The notes: a model not told the origin generated them from the sequence alone. A stretch of 64,000 bases of DNA from Malonomonas sp036526255 (GCA_036526255.1 DATCYW010000079.1:1-64000); one strand, 5' to 3'. Positions 52,485-61,951 are shown, counted from the first letter of the stretch. Program-made: numbers and translations.

Positions 52485-53336
52485 TCAATGCTTGTATTTC
52501 CAGCGGATAATCAGCCGGCCTAAAATGGTTAAACCCAGAATGAACAGTGTGATGACAAAGGACGCGGCCCAGGCCATTTCATGCCAGTCGTCGTAGGGGC
52601 CCATGGCATACTGATAAATGGTGACGGTCAGCGATGGCATCGGTTCATTCATGTTGGTGGTCAAAAACATGTTGTTGAACGACGTGAAAAGCAGCGGGGC
52701 GGTTTCCCCGGCAATCCGCGCGATCGCCAACAGAATTCCGGTAAAGATGCCGGTGGCGGCGCCGCGGTAAACGACCTGCAGGATGACCTTGTAATAGGGC
52801 GCGCCCAGCGCAAAGGCCGCTTCGCGGATCTCCCAGGGGACCAGCGAGATCATCTCCTCGGTGGTGCGCAGGACAACGGGAATCATGATAATCGCCAACG
52901 CCAGCGCTCCGGCATAACCGCTGAAATGGCCGATTGGCTTGACGAAGATGGCGTAAACGAAGGTGCCGATGACGATGGACGGCACGCTGATCATAATATC
53001 CGAAAGGGTGCTGATAAAGCGCCCGATCCGCCGGTGGCGACCATATTCGGCGAGATAGGTGCCGCCCAGTACCCCCAGCGGAATCCCGATCAGAACCGCG
53101 CCGGCGGTAATCAGCAGTTGGCCGATAAAGGCGTGTTTCAGTCCACCCCCGGCCATCCCCGGCGGGGTGGCTTCATTCAGGAACAGCCCCGGCGTGATGT
53201 AGGCGATGCCGTGACGCAGCACATCCGCCAGAATGAAAATCAGCCAGAACAGACCGAGTGCCGCTGCAGCGCAGGCAAGACTTAAGGCCAGCAGGTTGAC
53301 GATTTTGCGCTTGTTGATTTCCGTCATGCGATTCAT
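52485..53336 (-). CDS. pstA: Phosphate ABC transporter permease PstA
   Basis: A 283-residue permease with six helices and the EAA-type loop (EEMISLVPWEIREAAFALGAPYYKVI). ATG overlaps the pstC stop as ATGA. Partner of PstC in the inner membrane. ATG 53327 is an alternative start. Confidence 0.96.
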   Translation of the reverse strand: MNRMTEINKRKIVNLLALSLACAAAALGLFWLIFILADVLRHGIAYITPGLFLNEATPPGMAGGGLKHAFIGQLLITAGAVLIGIPLGVLGGTYLAEYGRHRRIGRFISTLSDIMISVPSIVIGTFVYAIFVKPIGHFSGYAGALALAIIMIPVVLRTTEEMISLVPWEIREAAFALGAPYYKVILQVVYRGAATGIFTGILLAIARIAGETAPLLFTSFNNMFLTTNMNEPMPSLTVTIYQYAMGPYDDWHEMAWAASFVITLFILGLTILGRLIIRWKYKH

Positions 53337-54268
53337 TTTTTACCCTTGCGGGCCAGAAAGGTTTTGGCGATGGCCAGCAGCAGGAAATTCATCCCCAGCA
53401 GGATCAGCGCCAGATAAAACAGCGAGGAGAGATAGAGGTCGCTGTCGGCCTCGGTGAACTCGTTGGCCAGCGTGACAGTAATGGTCGCCGATGCGTCGAA
53501 CAGCGAGGTGGCGATAGCGTGCTTGTTGCCCAGCACGAAGGCGACCGCCATGGTTTCTCCAAGCGCCCGCCCCATGGCGATAATGATGCTGCCGAAGATC
53601 CCGGTTTTAGAGTAGGGGATCATCACGTCCTTGATCACTTCCCAGCGGGTGGCGCCGATGCCGTAGGCCGATTCTTTCAGCTGCACCGGAGTCAAGGCGA
53701 AGGTGTCACGCACAATGCTGGCAATAAACGGGGTGATCATGATGCTGAGGATGACGCTGGTGGTCAGAATGTCGATCCCCAGTGGCACCCCGCTGAACAG
53801 TTGGCCAAGCAGCGGAATCGGTGCAAAGATCCGCTGCAGAAAGGGCTCAACGTATTCCCCCATCAGCGGGGCAAAGGTGAACAGGCCCCACATGCCGTAG
53901 ATAATGCTCGGGATGGCGGCCAGCAGCTCAATGGCGGTGCTGAAGATCGGCTTGAAAACTTTCGGACAGAGTTCGGTGATGAAAATGGCAATCCCCAGCG
54001 AGACCGGAACCGCCATCAGCAGCGCCAGCAGGGTGGTCACCAGCGTACCGTAGAGGGTTGTGGCCGCACCGAAAACTTCACGCACCGGGTCCCAGGCCGT
54101 GCTGCTGATGAAGCCGAAAAAGCCGAAGGTATCAATCGCCGTCAGAGATTCCCGAAACAGCGAAATAAAGATACTGACGATAATCGCCAGCACCAGAAAA
54201 GCTGCTGAAAAGGTCGTCCAGGAGAAGATCCTGTCGAGCGTCTGTTCGCGTTTAATATTGCTTGCCAT
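53333..54268 (-). CDS. pstC: Phosphate ABC transporter permease PstC
   Basis: A 311-residue permease, six helices, EAA-type loop (DTFALTPVQLKESAYGIGATRWEVIKDVMIPY) and the PstC feature AMGRALGETMAVAFVLGN. First gene of pstCAB-phoU-phoBR after its own Pho-box-like site at 54320-54348. Confidence 0.96.
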   Translation of the reverse strand: MASNIKREQTLDRIFSWTTFSAAFLVLAIIVSIFISLFRESLTAIDTFGFFGFISSTAWDPVREVFGAATTLYGTLVTTLLALLMAVPVSLGIAIFITELCPKVFKPIFSTAIELLAAIPSIIYGMWGLFTFAPLMGEYVEPFLQRIFAPIPLLGQLFSGVPLGIDILTTSVILSIMITPFIASIVRDTFALTPVQLKESAYGIGATRWEVIKDVMIPYSKTGIFGSIIIAMGRALGETMAVAFVLGNKHAIATSLFDASATITVTLANEFTEADSDLYLSSLFYLALILLGMNFLLLAIAKTFLARKGKK

Positions 54269-54319
54269 GATTTATCCGTTGTTAGTTTGTGTGTAATCTA
54301 ACCGGGTATTGTGTGAGAA

Positions 54320-54348
54320 CCATCAGGAAGCTGTTAAATAGATGTAAA
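54320..54348 (-). promoter_or_regulatory. Pho-box-like site before pstC
   Basis: Minus strand TTTACAT-CTAT-TTAACAG-CTTC-CTGATGG: 7-base units with 4-base spacers, an 11-base period as in Pho boxes. Suggests pstCAB-phoUBR has a PhoB-driven promoter separate from pstS. Confidence 0.5.
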
Positions 54349-54360
54349 ATTTACAGTGGC

Positions 54361-54402
54361 AAAAAAAGAGCGGGACAATCCGTGGATCGTCCCGCTCTTT
54401 TT
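54361..54402 (-). terminator. Rho-independent terminator of pstS
   Basis: AAAAAGAGCGGGAC and its complement (54363-54376, 54389-54402) with a T-run on the minus strand. It separates the highly expressed binding-protein gene from pstC. Confidence 0.9.
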
Positions 54403-54418
54403 AGCTTTGCTGCTGTCA

Positions 54419-55420
54419 TTACAGCCCGTTGTTTTTCCAATAGCTGCGGATGTCATCTTTCAGGTTCTGCGGCAGCGGCACATAGACCAGCTGGGTCGCA
54501 GTGGCATCACCGTTGTTAAATGCCCAGTCGTAAAACTTGATTGCCTGCTGGTTGGCTTCTGGCTTGTCGTTGGCCAGCAGAATAAAGGTGGCGCCGGCGA
54601 TCGGCCAGGAGTCTTTGCCCGGAGCATTGACCAGCCACAGGTAATAGCCGTTTTTCTGCTCCCACTTGGCGAAGGAGGCCGCCGCCTTGAAGCTGTCGAA
54701 AGAAGCGCTGACGTATTGACCCTCGTGGTTCTGCAGGGTGACATCGGCCAGTTTGTTCTGCTTGGCGTAAGCAAATTCAACGTAGCCGATGGCGTTTTTC
54801 ACCCGCTTGACGTAGTTGCTGACCCCTTCGTTCCCCTTGCCACCGATGCCGACCGGCCAGTTGACCGACTTGCCGGCGCCGACCTTTTCTTTCCAGCTTT
54901 TACTGACCTGCGAGAGATAGCTGGTGAAGATCGCCGTGGTACCGGAACCGTCAGCGCGCTGCACCACCGTGATGTCGCCAGCTGGAAGATTAAACCCCGG
55001 ATTCAGTTCGACAATCTCCGGATCATTCCAGGCGGTAATTTCGCCAAGGAAAATCCGCGCCATGATATCGGCCGTCAGTTTCAGCTGGCCGCTTTTTATC
55101 CCCTCAATATTGACGATCGGCACCACGCCGCCGATCACTGCCGGAAACTGCAGTAGCCCTTTCTCCTGCAACACTTCAGGCTCGACCGGGGCATCCGAAG
55201 CGCCGAAATCGACCGTCCGGTTACTGATCTGGCGAACGCCACCACCGGAACCGATCGACTGATAATTGATTTTCGTGCCGGTATCCTTCTGATACTGAAA
55301 AGCCCAGGCAGAATAAACCGGATAGGGGAACGATGCGCCGGCGCCGTTGACCGTTGTCGCGGCGCTGGCGGCGATTGGCAGCAGCAATGTTGTTAACAGA
55401 ACCATGAGCAGTTTTTTCAT
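54419..55420 (-). CDS. pstS: Periplasmic phosphate-binding protein
   Basis: A 333-residue PstS with signal peptide ending ASAAT. Ligand-binding motifs: NGAGASFPYPVYSAW, YQSIGSGGGVRQI, DFGASDAPV, VQRADGSGTT; all typical of the family. ATG behind GGAGGAAACAAG. Separate promoter with Pho-box-like repeats, and a terminator, giving high expression. Confidence 0.97.
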   Translation of the reverse strand: MKKLLMVLLTTLLLPIAASAATTVNGAGASFPYPVYSAWAFQYQKDTGTKINYQSIGSGGGVRQISNRTVDFGASDAPVEPEVLQEKGLLQFPAVIGGVVPIVNIEGIKSGQLKLTADIMARIFLGEITAWNDPEIVELNPGFNLPAGDITVVQRADGSGTTAIFTSYLSQVSKSWKEKVGAGKSVNWPVGIGGKGNEGVSNYVKRVKNAIGYVEFAYAKQNKLADVTLQNHEGQYVSASFDSFKAAASFAKWEQKNGYYLWLVNAPGKDSWPIAGATFILLANDKPEANQQAIKFYDWAFNNGDATATQLVYVPLPQNLKDDIRSYWKNNGL

Positions 55421-55481
55421 CTTGTTTCCTCCGTTGTCGAATGATTTATGTGCAGGAGGATAATTGATGAATGTTTCACGG

Positions 55482-55510
55482 TTATGAAGGAACTGTAAAA
55501 GAGATGTTAA
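55482..55510 (-). promoter_or_regulatory. Pho-box-like site before pstS
   Basis: Minus strand TTAACAT-CTCT-TTTACAG-TTCC-TTCATAA: three 7-base units every 11 bases. The last unit is weakest. Lies 62-90 bases before the pstS ATG. Confidence 0.6.
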
Positions 55511-55547
55511 ATCTGGCTTGGCAGTTGTTCCGGAAATATGTCGAAAG

Positions 55548-55582
55548 TGAAAACGCCCGCCTGGAACCCAGGTCGGGCGTTG
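55548..55582 (-). terminator. Terminator of the DUF937 gene
   Basis: AACGCCCG-CCTGG...CCAGG-T-CGGGCGTT (55552-55581) with TTTTC following on the minus strand. It insulates the upstream gene from pstS. Confidence 0.78.
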
Positions 55583-55640
55583 TTGTCACGGTTTTTTTGC
55601 AGAAGCATGATTGGAGTTATTTCCCTGCGGGTTTGCCAAC

Positions 55641-56234
55641 CTAGCCCAGGGTCTTTTTAACCATCCGCAGGATGTCGTCGAGTGAATTACCGTCGCCGTC
55701 CATGTCGATCATCGATGCGAGTCCGGATGAACCACTCCCTGTTGACTGGCCGCCGAGCAGGTTCCCCAGCAGGCCGCCGAGACCACCGAGTCCGCCACTT
55801 TCAGTCGCTGGTTGCACCGAAGTCGCCGTAGCACCCTGCTTTGTCATATAGCCTGTGACCATCATTGCCAGCATCGGCAGCATCTTCTTGAGCAGGCCCG
55901 AGTCAAGCCCCGACTGGGCAGATGCGTTCTGGGCGACCGCGCGACTGACATCCTTGGAGCCGAATATCTGACCGAGAACATCATTGCCGCGATTCAGGTT
56001 GGTTGGCTGCGAAGACATCACGTCGTCGAGCAGGCTGCCTCCGCCGAGTTGTTCAAACATGCCACCGAGCCCGTCAATACCGGTGGGTTGTTTTTGCGCC
56101 TGCTTTTTCACGCCACCGAGAATTGCCGGAATAAGCGCAGCCGCGCCGCTTTCAGCCTGACTTTCACTGACGCCAAGCTCCTGCGCTACCGACTTGAGAC
56201 CGCCCATCTGGGCGAGAATATCGTTGATCTGCAT
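55641..56234 (-). CDS. DUF937-family protein
   Basis: A 197-residue protein. N-terminal ILAQMGGLKSVAQELGVSESQAESGAAALIPAILGG is the YidB/DUF937 core repeat; a glycine-rich segment (about 140-175) follows, then DMDGDGNSLDDIL, which resembles an EF-hand-type Asp loop. Function of DUF937 proteins is unknown. 33 bases separate it from the DUF3597 gene upstream, so both are likely co-transcribed. Confidence 0.8.
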   Translation of the reverse strand: MQINDILAQMGGLKSVAQELGVSESQAESGAAALIPAILGGVKKQAQKQPTGIDGLGGMFEQLGGGSLLDDVMSSQPTNLNRGNDVLGQIFGSKDVSRAVAQNASAQSGLDSGLLKKMLPMLAMMVTGYMTKQGATATSVQPATESGGLGGLGGLLGNLLGGQSTGSGSSGLASMIDMDGDGNSLDDILRMVKKTLG

Positions 56235-56267
56235 GCAATCTCCCTGGATAGATAATTGTGCTGCTGT

Positions 56268-56660
56268 TCAGTCGAGAAGATCTTTGGGCACGTTGCCGCC
56301 ATTGGCGGCGATGCGCGCGAGCACAGTCTTGTGCAGCCAGACGTTCATCTTTGCCGACTCCTTCATCAACTCGGCAGGGCAGTCCAGTTCTTTGGCCAAC
56401 TCTTTGCGCGCCGAATAACTGCTGTCGATATCGAGGAGCTTCAGCAGGTCGACAATAGACGTCCGCCAGTTCAGCTTCTGCGGATTCGCTGCCGCACTCT
56501 TCTCCAATTGTGCAACAACATCAACAAGGGCGACTGGCTTCGGTGCAGGCGCTGCCGCCGGCGCGGCCTCCTTACTTGCCGGTGCGCTGGTTACTGACGG
56601 CTCTGCGGCGTTTGCGCTGCCGATACCAAGTTTATCGAGAATTTTACTGAAGAACCCCAT
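56268..56660 (-). CDS. DUF3597-family protein
   Basis: A 130-residue protein. The N-terminus MGFFSKILDKLGIG and the C-terminal domain (VDVVAQLEKSAAANPQKLNW, SSYSARKELAKELDCP, NVWLHKTVLARIAANGG) fit DUF3597, separated by an Ala/Pro linker. Family function unknown; no signal peptide. ATG with AAAGGAG upstream. Confidence 0.78.
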   Translation of the reverse strand: MGFFSKILDKLGIGSANAAEPSVTSAPASKEAAPAAAPAPKPVALVDVVAQLEKSAAANPQKLNWRTSIVDLLKLLDIDSSYSARKELAKELDCPAELMKESAKMNVWLHKTVLARIAANGGNVPKDLLD

Positions 56661-57035
56661 GATGCACTCCTTTGTGGGTAGTAGGGCGGCGTGACCCGGC
56701 AGCTTTTGCGGGTGGATCGCCGGTGATTTCAGTAGCGTTTCGCTGACATTGGCTATGGCAAATCAGGCATTAGTAGTTCATTAGCGTTCTGCAAGTTGAC
56801 GTTTGTACAGTCGATTCTATCGTTAGATTAACCCTTGTCAAACGACCACAGCCGTTACAGTTTTCTCTCGGCCGGTCTTTTAGAACCCCTTCACCGGCAA
56901 CGAAAAATACCAATCTGTTGCTATTGCACTTATTTTCTGAGCGCAGTACGTTGACTGGCAAAAGTCGGGAGTAGTACTGCAAAAGATACTGACCGGCGCC
57001 CGGCAGCAACGATTGAACTTGTAATGGAGATTGTT
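56661..57035. other. Divergent intergenic region, nothing firm
   Basis: 375 bases between the DUF3597 gene (minus) and the flavin oxidoreductase (plus). I see a weak TTGACG-N16-TATCGT (56796-56823, plus), no convincing terminator, and no good ORF. Promoters for both genes must lie here but I cannot fix them. Confidence 0.45.
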
Positions 57036-58136
57036 ATGACAAACGAACAAACCACACTGTTTACCCCGCACCGGCTGCAGGGACTAGAGCTGCGCAACCG
57101 GTTGATTCGCTCCGCGACCCTCGAAGGGCTCTGTGCTGGCGACGGGAAGGCGACCGCGCCGCTGATCGACCTTTATCGTAAGCTGGCTGCCGGTGGCTGC
57201 GGTCTATTGATCAGTGGGATCAGTTATGTGCTAAGTGAGGGTAAGCTGCTTCAAACCGGCCTGGGGGCAGCATCTGATGAGCAGCTCGACGGGTTGACCG
57301 CGCTGGCTGATGCAATCCATCAGGAGGGCGGGCTCTTCTGTCTGCAGCTGGGGCACACCGGCGGGCAGGGGCGCAGCAAGATTTGCGGTCAGCGGCCGCT
57401 GGCCCCTTCGGCGGTCAAGCTCGCCCAGTACCCTGAATTGCCACAAGAGATGACCAAGGCGGATATCGACAGAACCGTCGCCGGTTTTGTCGCTGCTGCT
57501 GTTCGTGCCAAGCAGGCGGGTTGTGATGCCATCCAGCTGCATGCCGCACACGGCTACCTGATCAATCAGTTTCTTTCGCCGCTGTGCAATCAACGCTCTG
57601 ATGAGTACGGCGGCGATTTGAATGGCCGCAGCCGCTTCCTGCTGGAAATTGTTGCGGCGATCCAGCCGGCCCTCAGTAAAGATTTCCCGTTGCTGGTCAA
57701 GTTGAACGGCAGCGACAATCTGCCTGGCGGTCTTGAGATCGACGAGTCGCTGGCGGTGGCGCGGATGCTTGACGATGCCGGAGTCGCCGCCATCGAGATC
57801 AGCGCCGGCACACCCGCCTCCGGTGATCTGGCGCCAATCCGCGCGGGGCACCCTTCGGGGGATGAAATGGCCTACAACGTGGTTCTGGCACGCACCATCC
57901 GCCAGCGGGTCAAATGTCCGGTGATTGCCGTCGGCGGCATCCGCAGTCTGCATGTTGCGACCGGCCTGCTGCGGACCGGACAGGCCGACTACATTTCTCT
58001 CAGCCGGCCGCTGATCCGCGAACCTGACCTGCCGAATAAATTACAGAGTGGCGCCAGCGCAAAATCGACCTGCACCTCATGCAACGGTTGCCTGAAAACC
58101 ATGTTGCAGGGGACTTTCCGCTGCGTGCTCCCTTGA
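57036..58136 (+). CDS. Old Yellow Enzyme-family NADH:flavin oxidoreductase
   Basis: A 366-residue TIM-barrel flavoenzyme. LFTPHRLQGLELRNRLIRSATLEG start, FCLQLGHTGGQG, GCDAIQLHAAHGYLINQFLSP, and GGIRSLHVATGLLRTGQADYISLSRPLI near the FMN phosphate site. The tail is rich in Cys (CTSCNGC...C), as in members related to 2,4-dienoyl-CoA reductase, but spacing differs from the canonical Fe-S set and the NADPH-binding half is absent. GGAG six bases before ATG 57036. Substrate unknown. Convergent with moeA. Confidence 0.85.
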   Translation: MTNEQTTLFTPHRLQGLELRNRLIRSATLEGLCAGDGKATAPLIDLYRKLAAGGCGLLISGISYVLSEGKLLQTGLGAASDEQLDGLTALADAIHQEGGLFCLQLGHTGGQGRSKICGQRPLAPSAVKLAQYPELPQEMTKADIDRTVAGFVAAAVRAKQAGCDAIQLHAAHGYLINQFLSPLCNQRSDEYGGDLNGRSRFLLEIVAAIQPALSKDFPLLVKLNGSDNLPGGLEIDESLAVARMLDDAGVAAIEISAGTPASGDLAPIRAGHPSGDEMAYNVVLARTIRQRVKCPVIAVGGIRSLHVATGLLRTGQADYISLSRPLIREPDLPNKLQSGASAKSTCTSCNGCLKTMLQGTFRCVLP

Positions 58137-58149
58137 CCCCTGCATATCA

Positions 58150-59343
58150 TCAGCGGCCGAGCAGGATTACTTCGACCTGTTCGCCGCTGGCGATGGCTTC
58201 TGCGCCGATCGGCACGGCCAGCAGGGCGTTGTTGCCGGCAACGCTGCGCGCCTGACCGGATCCCTGACGTTGCGGAATCTCGACCTGGTAGCTGCCATCC
58301 TGCCAGTGACAGTGGACCCAGAGAAACAGCTGCCGCTTGCCGCCAGCCTTGACGTCGTCGCGCAGGGTGGCGGTTCTTTTTTCCGGGCGCTGCGGCCACT
58401 GGCCGCTGAGCGCACGCAGCGCCGGCAGGACAAACAGTTCAAAGGTGGCGGCGGTGGCGGCCGGATTGCCCGGTAGGCCGAAGCAGGGTTTACCGCCCAG
58501 CTCACCGAACAGCACCGGCTTGCCCGGCTTGATGGCGACCTGCCAGAATTTACGCTCGAAACCACGCTCGACCAGGGTCTGCTGAACCAGATCCTTTTCT
58601 CCCACCGAAACCCCGCCGGTTGAGATGATCAGGTCAGCAGCCATGGCCCGGTCGAGAATTTCATCAAGGTTTTCCGACTGATCTTCACCGATGCCCAGTG
58701 ACAGCGGGATGCAGCCGCACTCACGCAGCCGCGCCTGCAGAAACAGCAGGTTTGAGTTGATGATCTGCCCCGGTCCCGGCTGCTGCCCCAGTTCGACCAG
58801 TTCATCGCCGGTGGAAAAGATTGCGACGGTCGGCCGCGGATAGACCTCAACCTGTGCCACTCCGGCGCCGGCCAACAGGCCGATAGCGCCCGAATGCAGC
58901 ACTTCACCGCTTTCGAGCAGCAGCTCCCCCTGACGATATTCCTCCCCCCGATAACGGACATGCTGGCACTTTTTTACCGGTTTCAGCATCGTCACCTGAT
59001 TGTCAGTCTCGCAGGTATCTTCCTGCGGGATGACCGTCTCGGCCCCATCCGGCAGCGGCGCGCCAGTGGTAATACGAATCGCCGCGCCCGACGGCAGTTG
59101 GCCGTTAAATGGATGGCCGGCATAAGCGGCACCGACAATCGGCAGGCCCTTTGTCGTGTCAAGGGATGCGGCCGCGCAGGCAAAGCCGTCCATTGCCGAA
59201 TTGTCCCAGAGTGGCATATCCCAGCGGGCTTCAGCCGGACTGGCCAGCACCATCCCGACCGCTTCGGCCAGCGGCAGGCGCACCGGCGGCAGGGCTTTGA
59301 CCGTGCTCAAGACGGTCTCAAGGGCTTGATCATAGCTGATCAT
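58150..59343 (-). CDS. moeA: Molybdopterin molybdenumtransferase
   Basis: A 397-residue MoeA: LPLAEAVGMVLASPAEARWDMPLWDNSAMDGFA, RITTGAPLPDGAETVIPQED, IFSTGDELVELGQQPGPGQIINSN, STGGVSVGEKDL and GLPGNPAA are all family motifs. It inserts molybdate into adenylylated molybdopterin. Last gene of the molybdenum cluster. Confidence 0.96.
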   Translation of the reverse strand: MISYDQALETVLSTVKALPPVRLPLAEAVGMVLASPAEARWDMPLWDNSAMDGFACAAASLDTTKGLPIVGAAYAGHPFNGQLPSGAAIRITTGAPLPDGAETVIPQEDTCETDNQVTMLKPVKKCQHVRYRGEEYRQGELLLESGEVLHSGAIGLLAGAGVAQVEVYPRPTVAIFSTGDELVELGQQPGPGQIINSNLLFLQARLRECGCIPLSLGIGEDQSENLDEILDRAMAADLIISTGGVSVGEKDLVQQTLVERGFERKFWQVAIKPGKPVLFGELGGKPCFGLPGNPAATAATFELFVLPALRALSGQWPQRPEKRTATLRDDVKAGGKRQLFLWVHCHWQDGSYQVEIPQRQGSGQARSVAGNNALLAVPIGAEAIASGEQVEVILLGR

Positions 59344-59399
59344 CAGATGTTCTCCTTCATGGTTGATATTTCTATTCCAAGCTGAAATTTCTTGAATAA

Positions 59400-60473
59400 T
59401 TACTCAAGCAGGATGATGTCGCTTGAGCGCAGGCAGACCGTCACTTCGCTGCCGCTGGTGATCGGATAGCGCCGCAGTGCCCGTTCCGGCAGCCGCATCT
59501 GCAGCTGGACCTCATTCAGCCCCTTGACCTGCAGCGAAACCAGCACTTCCCCGCCTAGCGCAACGACATCCTGCACTTGCGTCGGGATCGGGTTTTCCAG
59601 ATGGCTCCCCCAGGGTTTATCGGTTTTGACCAGCAGGATGTTTTGCGGCAGCACGGCAAATTTGACTCTGCCGGCTGGTGTCCGATCGGTCGCAGCGATC
59701 TGCAGGCGATGGGGACCCCAGCGTAACTCTGCTAGCCCCGCAGGGGTTTTTTCCAGCGACGCGGAAAACACATTCGGAATATCGAGCAGCTGCGCGGCCT
59801 GTTCGTTGCGCGGTCGGGTCAGCACTTTGGTTGTTTCTCCGGCCTGCAGCAGCTGGCCATGGTCGATCAACAGCAGGTGAGAGGCCAACTGGGCAGCCTC
59901 ATCCAGGTCGTGGGTGACTAGCAGGACGGTGTTGCCAAGCTGGTTATGCAGTCGCCGCAGCTCCAGATACAGATGCTTGCGGGTTCCGCGATCGATCGCC
60001 GAAAAAGGCTCATCCAGCAGCAGCACCTGCGGATTACGTGCAATCGCCCGGGCGAGGGCGACCCGCTGACGTTGCCCGCCGGAGAGTTCATGCGGATGCC
60101 GCCCTTCGAGCCCCTCGACCTGAGCCAGGCGGATGCATTCGGTCGCCCTATGGCGTTTCTGCTGGGAGGGTAGATGGGATAGCGCGGTTTCGACGTTCCC
60201 CATGACGCTTAAGTGTGGGAACAGCCCGTGATGCTGCGGCACCAGGCCGATAGAACGTTCACGGGTGGGAAGATGTGCTCGCTCGGTGTCCCAGGCTTCG
60301 CCAGCAAGGGAAATCCGCGCATGTTTGAGTTTCAGCAGGCCGGCAATGGCTCTGATGATCGAGGTCTTGCCGCTGCCGGAAGGGCCGACCAGCGCGGTGA
60401 TCTGCCCCTTGGGGATTTCGGCGGAAAAATCCAGCTGCGGGCCGTTATGGCGTAATTCGAGAAAAAGGCTCAT
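59400..60473 (-). CDS. modC: Molybdate ABC transporter ATPase
   Basis: A 357-residue ATPase: Walker A GPSGSGKTSI, signature LSGGQRQRVALARAI, Walker B VLLLDEPFSAID; the C-terminal 130 residues resemble a TOBE/MOP-type molybdate-sensing domain. ATG overlaps the modB stop (4 bases). Powers ModAB. Confidence 0.93.
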   Translation of the reverse strand: MSLFLELRHNGPQLDFSAEIPKGQITALVGPSGSGKTSIIRAIAGLLKLKHARISLAGEAWDTERAHLPTRERSIGLVPQHHGLFPHLSVMGNVETALSHLPSQQKRHRATECIRLAQVEGLEGRHPHELSGGQRQRVALARAIARNPQVLLLDEPFSAIDRGTRKHLYLELRRLHNQLGNTVLLVTHDLDEAAQLASHLLLIDHGQLLQAGETTKVLTRPRNEQAAQLLDIPNVFSASLEKTPAGLAELRWGPHRLQIAATDRTPAGRVKFAVLPQNILLVKTDKPWGSHLENPIPTQVQDVVALGGEVLVSLQVKGLNEVQLQMRLPERALRRYPITSGSEVTVCLRSSDIILLE

Positions 60474-61144
60474 GGTGACCGCCGTCTTCGCATCAGCCGC
60501 TCGACCATGCCGTAACTGACCGCGATGGTTACCAGCGAGATGACCAGCAGCAGCAGCGACATGGTCCCGGCCGCAGAAAAGTCGAAGGATTGCACCCGGT
60601 CATAAATTGATATGGCCAGGGTCTGGGTTTCGCCGGGGATGTTGCCGCCGACCATCAGCACGACGCCGAATTCCCCCAGGGTGTGGGCGAAGGTCATCAT
60701 CATCGCCGAAAGGATGCCCGGCCAGGCCAGCGGCAGTTCGATGCGGTGAAAGGTCTGCCAGAAGGTCAGTCCACAACATTTGGCGGCTTCATGCACCTCC
60801 AGCGAGATGGCCTCGAAAGCGCGTTGCGCGGGCTGTACCGCAAAGGGGATATTGACCAGCGCGGATGCGATCACCAGCCCGCTGAAGCTGAATGCCAGCG
60901 GCTGGCCGAGCAGTTCTTCGAACCAGCGGCCGAGAAATGAATTGCCCCCCATCGCCACCAGCAGGTAGTAACCGATGACGGTTGGCGGCAGCACCAGCGG
61001 CAGGGCCAGCAGCCCTTCGATCCAGGCTTTACCGCGAAACGAGGTCAGGGCCAGCCAGCGGGCGCAGAGAATCGCCGGCGGCAGCAGAAACAGCTGGGTC
61101 ACCAGGGCCAGTTTGACTGAGAGGATGACGGCAGTCCAATCCAT
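60470..61144 (-). CDS. modB: Molybdate ABC transporter permease
   Basis: A 224-residue permease from MDWTAVILSVKLALV. Five or six helices and the EAA-type loop (VHEAAKCCGLTFWQTFHRIELP), with ALPLVLPPTVIGYYLL and FAHTLGEFGVVLMVGGNIPG typical of ModB. The ATG overlaps the modA stop by one base; a longer frame from 61297 lies inside modA. Confidence 0.94.
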   Translation of the reverse strand: MDWTAVILSVKLALVTQLFLLPPAILCARWLALTSFRGKAWIEGLLALPLVLPPTVIGYYLLVAMGGNSFLGRWFEELLGQPLAFSFSGLVIASALVNIPFAVQPAQRAFEAISLEVHEAAKCCGLTFWQTFHRIELPLAWPGILSAMMMTFAHTLGEFGVVLMVGGNIPGETQTLAISIYDRVQSFDFSAAGTMSLLLLVISLVTIAVSYGMVERLMRRRRSP

Positions 61145-61947
61145 CACTCGACCTTGTTCTCGGAAAGGCTGAAGCCGTAGCGCTGAAAAATTTCCCGCGC
61201 TGCCGCCTGTTGCAGGTAGTTGTAGAACGCTTCGGCCGTTGTCCCAGCCGAACGCAGCAGAACCATGCGCTGGTGTAAGGGTTCTGTGGCGTGCCACTCG
61301 GCGGGCAGCAGCGCAAAGTCTCCGAGCGCGGCGATCTGTGGCACCAGAGCCAGCGAAAGGGGAACAATCCCCCCTTGGCTGGCGCCTGAAGCGGCAAACT
61401 GCATCGCCTGCGCGGCGTTTTCACCCAGTACCAGACGCGGCTCGAGTTGCTCCCAGAGCCCTGCTGTTTTCAGGACCGCCTGCGCGGCGCGGCCGTATGG
61501 CGCATGATCCGGGTTGGCGATGGCGAAGCGTTTGATTCGGCCAGCGGCAACTGTCGCTGACAGATCCTTTAGTTCTACATCTGCTCTCAGGGGCGAGCCG
61601 TGCGGCACGAAAAGTCCGACCCGGCCGATCGCGTAAGGCAGACCGCGGTCCCGCGTCAGGCCCCGCTCTGCAAGCCGGAAAATGTAATTCTCATCGGCCG
61701 AAAGGAACAGCTCAAATGGCGCCCCCTGCTCGATCTGATGGGTAAAATTGCCCGACGAGCCGAACGTCAGCTTCAGCGATCGACCGGTTTCGATCAGAAA
61801 TTCCGTGGCTATCTCGCTCAGCGCGAACTTGAGGTCAGCCGCCGCCGCAATGCTTGGCACTTCAGCGCTCAGCGCCGGGGAAACGCTGAGCAGCACCAGC
61901 AGGCCAACTGCGCAGATAAGGTGTAAAAATGGCCGACAATACGCCAA
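61144..61947 (-). CDS. modA: Molybdate-binding periplasmic protein
   Basis: A 267-residue ModA: signal peptide ending ALSA, then AAAADLKFALSEIATEF, LTFGSSGNFTHQIEQGAPFELFLSADE, and IANPDHAPYGRAAQ. These form the oxyanion pocket. Between modE and modB. Confidence 0.92.
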   Translation of the reverse strand: MAYCRPFLHLICAVGLLVLLSVSPALSAEVPSIAAAADLKFALSEIATEFLIETGRSLKLTFGSSGNFTHQIEQGAPFELFLSADENYIFRLAERGLTRDRGLPYAIGRVGLFVPHGSPLRADVELKDLSATVAAGRIKRFAIANPDHAPYGRAAQAVLKTAGLWEQLEPRLVLGENAAQAMQFAASGASQGGIVPLSLALVPQIAALGDFALLPAEWHATEPLHQRMVLLRSAGTTAEAFYNYLQQAAAREIFQRYGFSLSENKVE

Positions 61948-61951
61948 CGGC

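Noticed and set aside
53519..54208. 229-codon plus-strand frame across pstC
   Set aside because: Antisense shadow of a clear permease gene.
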